Origin: Rhodovulum sulfidophilum
GTDB lineage: Bacteria > Pseudomonadota > Alphaproteobacteria > Rhodobacterales > Rhodobacteraceae
Direction of reading: 5' to 3'
Length of the DNA stretch: 64,000 nt
NCBI GenBank assembly: GCA_003241785.1
Contig: QFPW01000004.1
Coordinates: 1 to 64,000 of the forward strand
This document shows, piece after piece, positions 44,738 through 51,822 of the stretch. Under the pieces are notes generated by a model. The model worked only from the letters and a program-made list of their open reading frames with translations. It was not told the DNA's origin and ran no database searches. A program made the position numbers and the translations under genes. Each line of letters starts with the position of its first letter. Position 1 is the first letter of the stretch.

Positions 44738-44749
44738 GGCGCATGCGCC
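44738..44749. promoter_or_regulatory. 12-bp palindrome upstream of the small protein
   Basis: GGCGCATGCGCC is a perfect palindrome 50 nt before the 52-residue frame, in a locally less GC-rich stretch. It could be an operator; nothing else supports this. Confidence 0.3.
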
Positions 44750-44833
44750 GGGGTTTGTTAGCAACCGCGGCACAATCCCGTCATGCCCGCGCGGCATGGC
44801 TGCGCGCGGCCTCCGGGCCGCGCACGGCTTTCT

Positions 44834-46351
44834 TCAGTCCTCCTCCGCCTGGAGCTGGCTCAGGACCTGTCCCTTGCCGCGCAGGCGCAGGACGATGGGC
44901 AGGAGCAGCGCGACGGCGGCGATCAGGTAGAGGATGACCGCGACCGGGGAGTGCAGCAGCACGCTCGGGTCGCCCTGGCTGATCGAGAGCGCGCGGCGCA
45001 GCTGCTGTTCCGCGAGCGGGCCGAGGATCAGGCCGACCACGACCGGCGCGATCGGGTAGTGATAGCGCCGCAGGAAATAGCCGAGGATGCCGAAGCCGAG
45101 CAGCATCCCGAGTTCGAACACCGACGGGTTGGCGCCGATCGTGCCCAGCGTCGCGAAGAGCAGGATCCCCGCGTAGAGCCAGGGCCGCGGGATCGCGAGC
45201 AGCCGGACCCAGAGCCCGACCAGCGGCAGGTTCAGCACGAGCAGCATGAGGTTCGCGACGAGGAGCGAGGCGATCAGGCTCCAGACCAGCGTCGCGTTGG
45301 TCGCGAAGAGCAGCGGCCCGGGCTGCAGCCCGAACTGCTGGAACCCCGCCAGCATGATCGCCGCCGTGGCGCTCGTCGGCAGGCCGAGCGTCAGGAGCGG
45401 CACCAGCGTGCCGGCGGCCGAGGCGTTGTTCGCGGCCTCCGGCCCCGCGACGCCCTCGATCGCGCCGTGACCGAATTCCTCCGGATGCTTCGCCAGCGCC
45501 TTCTCGGTGGTGTAGCTCAGGAAGGTGCCGATCTCCGCCCCGCCCGCCGGCATCGCCCCGATCGGAAAGCCGATCGCGGTGCCGCGTAGCCAGGGCTTCC
45601 ACGACCGCGCCCAGTCCTGCCGGTTCATCCAGACCGAGCCGCGCACCGGCTCGATCTTCTCCTCCTGCCCGATCGGGGCGGCCGCGACCTTCAGGGCCTC
45701 GCCGATCGCGAAGAGCGCGACGGCGAGCGTGGTGATCTCGATCCCGTCGAGCAGATCGGGCACGCCGAAGGTGAGCCGCGCCTGGCCGGTCTGCAGGTCG
45801 ATCCCGACGAGCCCGAGGGCCAGCCCGAGAAAGAGCGCGGTCAGCCCGCGCAGCGCCGAATCGCCGAAGGCCGCCGAGACGGTGACGAAGGCCAGCACCA
45901 TCAGCGCGAAATAATCCGCCGGGCCGAGCGAGAGGGCGAAGCGCACCATCAGGGGCGAGATGAACGCGAGGCCGAGCGTCGCGATGAGCCCGGCGACGAA
46001 GGAGCCGATCGCGGCGGTGGCGAGCGCCGGCCCGCCCCGGCCCTTGCGCGCCATCTTGTTGCCCTCGAGCGCGGTGACGATCGAGGCGCTCTCGCCCGGG
46101 GTGTTCAGGAGGATGGAGGTGGTCGAGCCGCCGTACATGCCGCCGTAGTAGATGCCGGCGAACATGATGAGCGAGGCGGTCGGGTCGAACTGGTAGGTGA
46201 CGGGCAGAAGCAGGGCCACGGTCAGCGCGGGCCCGATCCCGGGCAGGACGCCGACCGCCGTGCCGAGCGTGACCCCGATCAGCGCGTAGAGCAGGTTGAC
46301 GGGCTGCAGCGCGCCGGCGAGGCCGTGCGCGAGCAGTGCGAAAGTATCCAT
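44834..46351 (-). CDS. tctA: Tripartite tricarboxylate transporter, large permease TctA
   Basis: 505-residue polytopic membrane protein of the TTT family. Conserved blocks: GVLPGIGPALTVALLLP, FAGIYYGGMYGGSTTSILLN with TPGESASIVTALEGNKMAR, both diagnostic of TctA, and a second repeat GAIEGVAGPEAANNASAAG. About twelve hydrophobic segments. It lies 13 nt after tctB in the order tctC-tctB-tctA. No tctDE two-component genes are adjacent. The substrate (citrate or another carboxylate) cannot be told. Confidence 0.95.
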   Translation of the reverse strand: MDTFALLAHGLAGALQPVNLLYALIGVTLGTAVGVLPGIGPALTVALLLPVTYQFDPTASLIMFAGIYYGGMYGGSTTSILLNTPGESASIVTALEGNKMARKGRGGPALATAAIGSFVAGLIATLGLAFISPLMVRFALSLGPADYFALMVLAFVTVSAAFGDSALRGLTALFLGLALGLVGIDLQTGQARLTFGVPDLLDGIEITTLAVALFAIGEALKVAAAPIGQEEKIEPVRGSVWMNRQDWARSWKPWLRGTAIGFPIGAMPAGGAEIGTFLSYTTEKALAKHPEEFGHGAIEGVAGPEAANNASAAGTLVPLLTLGLPTSATAAIMLAGFQQFGLQPGPLLFATNATLVWSLIASLLVANLMLLVLNLPLVGLWVRLLAIPRPWLYAGILLFATLGTIGANPSVFELGMLLGFGILGYFLRRYHYPIAPVVVGLILGPLAEQQLRRALSISQGDPSVLLHSPVAVILYLIAAVALLLPIVLRLRGKGQVLSQLQAEED

Positions 46352-46364
46352 GGCGGCGCCTCGC

Positions 46365-46859
46365 TCAGAGGAACAGGTGTTCGAGCGGCCCGGCGGGCAG
46401 CGACAGGTTCAGGAGGCCGGCGAAGATCAGCCAGACCACGAGCGCGAGCACGACGCCGATCGGGATCGTCATCCAGAGCGGCCCGCGCCCGAAGCCCTTG
46501 GCGGCGAAGGCGAACATCACCCCGGTGGCGATCGCGAAACCCGCGGTCCTCAGGAGCGCCATCTGCAGGACGAGCCCGCCGACGATCCAGAGCATCGGCC
46601 CGATCCGGTCCGCGTCGCGGGCCGGGAAGCCGCTCCGGAAGGCGGCGAACACGTGCCCGACGGCCAGCAGCGCGAGGCCGGCCGCGACCAGATAGGGCGA
46701 GGTCGCGGGCCCGATCGTGGTGCGCTGGCCCGCGACCGGCATCGCCCGCGTCTGCCAGAAGATCACCGCCGCGAGCAGCGCGAGCAGCGCCGCGATCACC
46801 AGCGCGGCCCGGTCGGGGCGGCCGTCACCGGCCCCCCCGCGCGGATCCGACCCGCTCAT
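46365..46859 (-). CDS. tctB: Tripartite tricarboxylate transporter, small permease TctB
   Basis: 164-residue membrane protein with four hydrophobic segments (LVIAALLALLAAVIFWQ; YLVAAGLALLAVGHVFAAF; MLWIVGGLVLQMALL; a long C-terminal one). Typical size and topology for TctB, the poorly conserved small subunit. ATG 46859 overlaps the tctC stop as ATGA. Assignment rests on topology plus position between tctC and tctA. Confidence 0.9.
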   Translation of the reverse strand: MSGSDPRGGAGDGRPDRAALVIAALLALLAAVIFWQTRAMPVAGQRTTIGPATSPYLVAAGLALLAVGHVFAAFRSGFPARDADRIGPMLWIVGGLVLQMALLRTAGFAIATGVMFAFAAKGFGRGPLWMTIPIGVVLALVVWLIFAGLLNLSLPAGPLEHLFL

Positions 46860-47794
46860 TGGACGAGGCCGATCTCGGTCAGGATGGTCTTGGTCTGCGC
46901 GATATCGGCGGCGAGCTGGGTCTCGAACTCGGGACCGGCGAGGAAGCGGTCGTCCCAGCCGCGGGTCGCGAGCTCCCGCTTCCAGGCCTCCGAGGTCGCG
47001 AGCTTCTCGATATCGGCGGTGATCGCCGCCTTCTGCGCGTCGGTGATCCCCGGCGCCGCCGCGACCATGCGCCAGTTCTCGAGCGCGACGTCGATGCCCG
47101 CCTCCTTCAGCGTCGGCGCGTCGACGCCCGCGAGCCGCTCCTCGCCCGAGACCGCCAGCACGCGGAGCTGGCCCGCCTTCACCTGCGCGTCGAACTCGCC
47201 ATAGCCCGAGACGCCGGCCGTGACCTGGCCGCCGAGGATCGCCGCCAGCGCCTCGCCGCCGCCGGAATAGGCGATGTAGTTGACCTGGGTCGGATCGACG
47301 CCCGAGGCCTTGGCGACAAGCCCCGCGAGGATGTGGTCGGTGCCCCCCGCCGAGCCGCCGCCCCAGGAGACCGAGCCCGGATCGGCCTTGAGCTGGGTCA
47401 CGAGGTCGCCGATCGTCTCGATCTCGCTGCCGGCCGGCACCACGATCGCCTCCTGCTCGCCGGTCAGCCGCGCGATCGGCGTCACCATCGAGAGATCGAC
47501 CGGCGAGGCGTTGGTGAGGATCGCGCCGACCATCACGTAGCCGCCGACGATCAGCGCCTCCGGATCGCCCTGCGACTGGTTCACGAACTGCGCGAGGCCG
47601 ATCGTCCCGCCCGCGCCCGGCACGTTCACCACCTGCACGTTGGAGGAGATCCCCTCGGAACGCAGCAGGCTCTGCATCGTGCGCGCGGTCTGGTCCCAGC
47701 CGCCGCCGGGCGCGGCCGGCGCGATGATCGTGTAATCCGCGCCCAGCGCGGGCCACGCGGCGAGAAGAAGAGCGGCGAGACTCAGCTGTTTCAT
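46856..47794 (-). CDS. tctC: Tripartite tricarboxylate transporter substrate-binding protein TctC
   Basis: 312-residue periplasmic binding protein. The signal peptide is KQLSLAALLLAAWPALGAD. The mature protein has YTIIAPAAPGGGWDQTAR, VVNVPGAGGTIGLAQFVN and SWGGGSAGGTDHILAGL, the carboxylate-binding loops of the Bug/TctC family, then GVSGYGEFDAQVKAGQLRVL. AAGGAGG sits 6 nt before ATG 47794, so the longer frame to 47884 is rejected. A 20-bp palindrome lies about 50 nt upstream. Heads the tctCBA operon. Confidence 0.95.
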   Translation of the reverse strand: MKQLSLAALLLAAWPALGADYTIIAPAAPGGGWDQTARTMQSLLRSEGISSNVQVVNVPGAGGTIGLAQFVNQSQGDPEALIVGGYVMVGAILTNASPVDLSMVTPIARLTGEQEAIVVPAGSEIETIGDLVTQLKADPGSVSWGGGSAGGTDHILAGLVAKASGVDPTQVNYIAYSGGGEALAAILGGQVTAGVSGYGEFDAQVKAGQLRVLAVSGEERLAGVDAPTLKEAGIDVALENWRMVAAAPGITDAQKAAITADIEKLATSEAWKRELATRGWDDRFLAGPEFETQLAADIAQTKTILTEIGLVQ

Positions 47795-47841
47795 GGTTTC
47801 CTCCTTGCGTCGCGCCTCGTCCTGATCGCGGGCGCTGATTT

Positions 47842-47861
47842 GGGATCCCCTTGGGGATCCC
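47842..47861. promoter_or_regulatory. Palindrome upstream of tctC
   Basis: GGGATCCCC and GGGGATCCC are perfect 9-bp inverted arms separated by TT, 47 nt before the tctC ATG. It could be an operator or a leader hairpin. It lacks a U-tract, and a separate terminator-like hairpin for terC lies further upstream. Confidence 0.4.
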
Positions 47862-47920
47862 GACCAGCAGGCACCAGCGATCACGACGCGTCAAGCGATC
47901 CGGTGGAGGTGGCGGCGGAA

Positions 47921-47938
47921 GCCGGGCCTCGGCCCGGC
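47921..47938 (-). terminator. Hairpin after terC
   Basis: GCCGGGC/GCCCGGC with a 4-nt loop, 46 nt after the terC stop on the minus strand. Probably separates terC from tctCBA. Confidence 0.5.
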
Positions 47939-47983
47939 CTTCGCCCCGGGGTCAATGGCCCCCGGGATCGATGCCCCCGGGAA

Positions 47984-48754
47984 TCAATGCCCCGGCGTCG
48001 CGCCCCGCCCCGCGCCCGCCGCGCGGCGCCGGGCCAGCATGTTGAGGAACTCGACCAGCGCCGAGAAGGCCATCGCCGAATAGATGTAGCCCTTGGGCAC
48101 GTGGAAGCCGAAGCCGTCGGCGATCAGCGTGGTGCCGATCATCAGCAGGAAGGCGAGCGCCAGCATCACGATGGTCGGATTCTGCTCGATGAAATTGGCG
48201 AGCGGGGTCGCGGCGAGCAGCATCACGGTGATCGCGACGATGACGGCGATATACATGATCGCGAGATCGTCGGTCATGCCGACGGCCGTGATGATCGAAT
48301 CGACCGAGAAGACGAGGTCGAGGATCAGGATCTGGACGACCGCGCCGCCGAGCGTCACGCTGACCGCGCGCTCGACCGCGGCCTCGGTCGAATCGACCGG
48401 GTCGACCGCGTGGTGGATCTCCTTGGTCGCCTTCCAGATCAGGAAAAGGCCACCGGCGATCAGGATGAGGTCGCGCCAGGAGAAGGCGTGGCCGAAGGCG
48501 GTGAAGACCGGCGTGGTCATCGCCACGATGTAGGAGATCGTCGCGAGCAGCACGAGCCGCATCAGGAGCGCGGCCGAGATGCCGATGCGCCGCGCCCGGA
48601 CCCGGTGCTCGGGCGGCAGCTTGTTGGTCAGGATCGAGATGAAGATCAGGTTGTCGATCCCGAGCACCACCTCCATCACGATGAGGGTGACCATGGCCGC
48701 CCAGCCCTCCGGACTGGCGAGGAAGGCGAAATGCGTGGCGAGGAATTCGGACAT
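47984..48754 (-). CDS. TerC family membrane protein
   Basis: 256-residue integral membrane protein of the TerC/YgdQ/YkoY group. Conserved acidic membrane motifs are EVVLGIDNLIFISILTNKLP and LDLVFSVDSIITAVGM, whose Asp residues are thought to coordinate a cation. LPPEHRVRARRIGI and a C-terminal FHVPKGYIYSAMAFSALVE are also typical. Recent work links TerC proteins to manganese export, but this subgroup is not characterised. Stand-alone gene. Confidence 0.9.
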   Translation of the reverse strand: MSEFLATHFAFLASPEGWAAMVTLIVMEVVLGIDNLIFISILTNKLPPEHRVRARRIGISAALLMRLVLLATISYIVAMTTPVFTAFGHAFSWRDLILIAGGLFLIWKATKEIHHAVDPVDSTEAAVERAVSVTLGGAVVQILILDLVFSVDSIITAVGMTDDLAIMYIAVIVAITVMLLAATPLANFIEQNPTIVMLALAFLLMIGTTLIADGFGFHVPKGYIYSAMAFSALVEFLNMLARRRAAGAGRGATPGH

Positions 48755-48888
48755 GCGCGGCCCCGGGAAAAGTTGCGATGCTTCGGCGGCCGCTTCGAAA
48801 GGCGGAACCGGCCCGCCGCCAGACCGGACAACCGGCCATCGCGCCCCCGGATCCCGCGCGCCCCGGCGCGGGCCCCGCGGCGGATCGT

Positions 48889-48910
48889 CCCACCCCCGGG
48901 CCGGGGTGGG
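48889..48910 (-). terminator. Terminator after the BrnA-like gene
   Basis: CCCACCCC/GGGGTGGG with a 6-nt loop, directly after the stop of the gene at 48918. The remainder of 48755-48917 shows nothing else. Confidence 0.55.
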
Positions 48911-48917
48911 CTCCCGG

Positions 48918-49238
48918 TCAGGGCGCGTCGATCTCGCGCGACAGCATGCCGAGCATGTAGATCCTGAGCACCGCGTTCAACCGTTCCCCGCGGTCCGGGC
49001 CGAAGGCTTCGAACCAGGCCGCGACGTCGGCGTCGAGCGCGAGGGCGACCCGCGTCTTCGCCGGGCGCGCCGGCAGCGTCCAGGCGAGCTCGTCCCAGCC
49101 CTCGGGCATGCCCCGGTCCTTGAGCCCGCGCGCGACGTTCCAGCGCTCGAGCGCGAGGATCCCGCTCAGGAGATCGGCGGCCCGGGCCGCCTCCGACGGC
49201 GCGCCCTTCCCCGATTTCACGCCCTTTCGCAAGATCAT
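48918..49238 (-). CDS. BrnA-like antitoxin-family protein without partner toxin
   Basis: 106 residues. The C-terminal half, RVALALDADVAAWFEAFGP then RGERLNAVLRIYML, resembles the BrnA antitoxin ribbon-helix-helix region (pattern of a beta strand, DxDV.AWF, then R.NAVLR). The N-terminal part is basic then helical with ALERWNVARGLKDRGMPEGW. No BrnT-like toxin reading frame flanks it; the neighbours are terC and a metallopeptidase. It may be a solitary regulator. Family call is by eye only. Confidence 0.6.
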   Translation of the reverse strand: MILRKGVKSGKGAPSEAARAADLLSGILALERWNVARGLKDRGMPEGWDELAWTLPARPAKTRVALALDADVAAWFEAFGPDRGERLNAVLRIYMLGMLSREIDAP

Positions 49239-49393
49239 CGCCGCCTCCCCGCCCGCGCCGCGCGGGAGGCCCGCCTTAGCAGCGATCGGTTAACGCCGCC
49301 TCAGGGCGCGGCGGTTTCGCGCTTCGCCGCCGCTTTGGCGCTTCGCCCCGGCGGCGAAGGATGCTACCCCGCCCGCGTCGAAGGGAGGCCCAG

Positions 49394-49804
49394 ATGCCCG
49401 AGGATCCGCTCAGCGCCGAGGCGCCGGGAATCGCCGAGATCGAGACGCTGGCGCGCCGCGCCCTCGCCGGCCTGCCCGAGGAGGTGCGCGCCGCCTGCGC
49501 CGGCCTCGCGATCCGGGTCGCCGATTTCGCCGAGGAGGACCTGCTGCGCGAGATGGAGATCGAGGACCCGTTCGAGCTGACCGGGCTCTACGAGGGCATC
49601 CCGCTGACCGAGAAGTCGGTCTTCGACCAGCCGACCCGGCCCGACGCGGTCTGGCTGTTCCGCCGGCCGATCCTCGAGGAATGGATCGAGCGCGGCGACG
49701 TCGGGCTCGACCATCTCGTCGCGCATGTGCTGGTGCACGAGCTCGCGCATCACCTCGGCTGGTCGGACGACGACATCCGCGCGGTGGATGACTGGACGCA
49801 ATGA
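49394..49804 (+). CDS. Zincin-like metallopeptidase family protein
   Basis: 136-residue small protein of the PF06262 (DUF1025) zincin family. The zinc motif HExxH is His115-Glu116-x-x-His119 in VLVHELAHHLGWSDDDIR, with a downstream Asp as probable third ligand. LTGLYEGIPLTEKS matches the conserved middle. GGGAGG lies 6 nt before ATG 49394; the longer frame to 49364 is not needed. Proteolytic activity of the family is not well established. Divergent from the BrnA-like gene. Confidence 0.9.
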   Translation: MPEDPLSAEAPGIAEIETLARRALAGLPEEVRAACAGLAIRVADFAEEDLLREMEIEDPFELTGLYEGIPLTEKSVFDQPTRPDAVWLFRRPILEEWIERGDVGLDHLVAHVLVHELAHHLGWSDDDIRAVDDWTQ

Positions 49805-49840
49805 AGCTCGCGGCGCGGGGATGGCGGGGGCCCGGCACGA

Positions 49841-49915
49841 GGATGGCGGACCGAGGTCCGCCCTACGAAGCCGGGGCGCTCTCGGACCCGTAGGGCGGAC
49901 CTCGGTCCGCCATCC
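49841..49915. repeat. Family B palindromic repeat, perfect 27-bp inverted pair
   Basis: Two identical 27-bp arms in inverted orientation (49841-49867 and 49889-49915) separated by 21 bp. Each arm itself contains the palindrome GGCGGACC/GGTCCGCC next to the GGAT and CCCTACG tags. Lies between convergent genes and may terminate both. One arm recurs exactly at 53678. Confidence 0.9.
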
Positions 49916-49930
49916 CCGGCGTCCCCCGCC

Positions 49931-51592
49931 TCAGCTCTCGTCGCGCCAGCGGTTCACGAGCGGGTAGCGGCGGTCGAGCCAGAAGGCCTTCTGCGTCAGC
50001 CGCGTGCCCGGCGCCGACTGGAAGCGCTTGTATTCCGAGAGATAGACCAGCCGCTCGACGCGCTTGACCGTGTCGCGGTCGTAGCCCGCCGCGACCACCT
50101 CGGCCACGGAGCGGTCGCCTTCGATCAGGAGCTCTAGGATGCCGTCGAGCACGTCGTAGGGCGGCAGGCTGTCCTCGTCCTTCTGGTCCGGCCGCAGCTC
50201 GGCCGAGGGCGGCTTCTCGATCACCCGGGGCGGGATCACCTCGCCCTCCGGCCCGAGCATCCAGGCCGCGCGGTGATGCGCGTTGCGCCAGCGGCAGGCG
50301 TCGAAGACCCGGGTCTTGTAGAGGTCCTTGATCGGGTTGTAGCCGCCGTTCATGTCGCCGTAGATCGTGGCGTAGCCGACCGCGACCTCGGACTTGTTGC
50401 CGGTCGTCAGCAGCATCTCGCCGAACTTGTTCGAGAGCGCCATGAGGAGCAGGCCGCGCAGCCGGCTCTGCACGTTCTCCTCGGTGAGATCCGCCGGCCG
50501 GTCGCCGAAGAGCGGCGCCAGCGTGTCCATGATCGCGTGCCGGCCGGGCTCGATCGGCAGCGTGTCGAGCCGGACCCCGAGCGCGCGCGCGACGCCCTCG
50601 GCGTCCTCGAGCGAGGCGCGGGAGGTGTATTCCGAGGGCAGCATCACGCAGCGGACGTTCTCCGCGCCCAGCGCGTCGACCGCGATCGTCGCGACGATGG
50701 CGCTGTCGACGCCGCCCGAGAGGCCGAGCAGCACCTTGCCAAACCCCGACTTGCCGACGTAGTCGCGCAGGCCGAGCACCATCGCGGCGTAGTCCTCCTC
50801 GACCGCGTCGGGGACCTGTTCCTTCACGCCGTCGCGGGCGCGCCAGCCCTCGGCGGTCTGGTCGAAATCGACATGGACCACGGCCTCGGTGAAGCACGGC
50901 AGCTGCAGCGCGAGCTTGCCGCCGGGGTTCAGCACGAAGGAGCCGCCCTCGAAGACCTGGTCGTCCTGCCCGCCCAGCATGTTGAGATAGATGAGCGGCA
51001 GGCCGGTTTCCACGACGCGGTTGACCATGTGCATCATGCGCACGTCGAACTTGCCGCGGCGGAACGGCGAGCCGTTCGGCACCATCAGGATCTCGGCCCC
51101 GGTCTCGGCCATGGTCTCGGCGACGTCGGGATACCAGGCGTCCTCGCAGATCGGCGTGCCCATCCGGAGCGGGCCGATCGCGAAGGGCCCCGAGATCTCG
51201 CCCGAGGCATAGACCCGCGGCTCGTCGAAGACGTTGTAGTTCGGCAGGTGGTGCTTTCTCGCGAAGGCGGCGATCCCGCCGTCCTTCAGGATCGCGTAGG
51301 TGTTGTAGACCTTGTCCTCGACCAGCATCGGCAGGCCGATCCCGAGCGGCGGGCCGTCCGCGAGGTCGCGCGCGAGATCGGCCGCGGCCGTCATGGCGCT
51401 CCGCACGAAGGCGCGCTTCAGCACGAGATCCTGGGTCTGGTAGCCGGTCAGGAACAATTCCGGCAGCGCGACGAAATCGGCGCCGGCGGCGGCGCCCTCG
51501 GCATGGGCGGCGCGCGCCTTGGCGGCGTTGCCGGCGAGATCGCCCATCGTGGGATTGAGCTGCGCCATGGTCAGCCGAAATGCGCCCTTCAT
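49931..51592 (-). CDS. nadE: Glutamine-dependent NAD+ synthetase
   Basis: 553-residue two-domain enzyme making NAD from deamido-NAD, ATP and glutamine. The N-terminal nitrilase-type glutaminase (about 5-250) shows LPELFLTGYQTQD (Glu), RKHHLPNYNVFDE (Lys) and TPICEDAWYPD (Cys). The C-terminal synthetase (about 270-553) shows the PP-loop LGLSGGVDSAIVA, LLTTGNKSE, then YGDMNGGYNPIKDLYKT. The start may be ATG 51592 or ATG 51568 (MAQLNPT). A family B repeat lies just past the stop. Confidence 0.96.
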   Translation of the reverse strand: MKGAFRLTMAQLNPTMGDLAGNAAKARAAHAEGAAAGADFVALPELFLTGYQTQDLVLKRAFVRSAMTAAADLARDLADGPPLGIGLPMLVEDKVYNTYAILKDGGIAAFARKHHLPNYNVFDEPRVYASGEISGPFAIGPLRMGTPICEDAWYPDVAETMAETGAEILMVPNGSPFRRGKFDVRMMHMVNRVVETGLPLIYLNMLGGQDDQVFEGGSFVLNPGGKLALQLPCFTEAVVHVDFDQTAEGWRARDGVKEQVPDAVEEDYAAMVLGLRDYVGKSGFGKVLLGLSGGVDSAIVATIAVDALGAENVRCVMLPSEYTSRASLEDAEGVARALGVRLDTLPIEPGRHAIMDTLAPLFGDRPADLTEENVQSRLRGLLLMALSNKFGEMLLTTGNKSEVAVGYATIYGDMNGGYNPIKDLYKTRVFDACRWRNAHHRAAWMLGPEGEVIPPRVIEKPPSAELRPDQKDEDSLPPYDVLDGILELLIEGDRSVAEVVAAGYDRDTVKRVERLVYLSEYKRFQSAPGTRLTQKAFWLDRRYPLVNRWRDES

Positions 51593-51822
51593 CCCCAGGC
51601 CCTCGCTCGCTCGTTACGCTCCCCTTGGCATTAGAGGCGCCCGGCCAGCCTGACAAGGCCGCGTCGCCCCCCCGCCGCGCCCCGGGCGGAAACCCATTGT
51701 CCGGAGCGGCGGCCACTTCTAGACTGCGCGCCCAGCCAGCGGGGCGCGCGGATTTGGAGGGCGCCCGCGCGAGCCGCGGAAACGTCGGGACGCCGCGGGC
51801 GTCCCCGGGGAGAGGGCAGCAC

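Noticed and set aside
47950..48000. Short repeated GCCCCCGGGAT units at the terC 3' end as a mobile element
   Set aside because: Only two or three short degenerate units without flanking duplications; probably slippage at the gene end.
48755..49393. A BrnT toxin partner for the BrnA-like protein
   Set aside because: No flanking frame on either strand resembles a small RelE-like or BrnT toxin.
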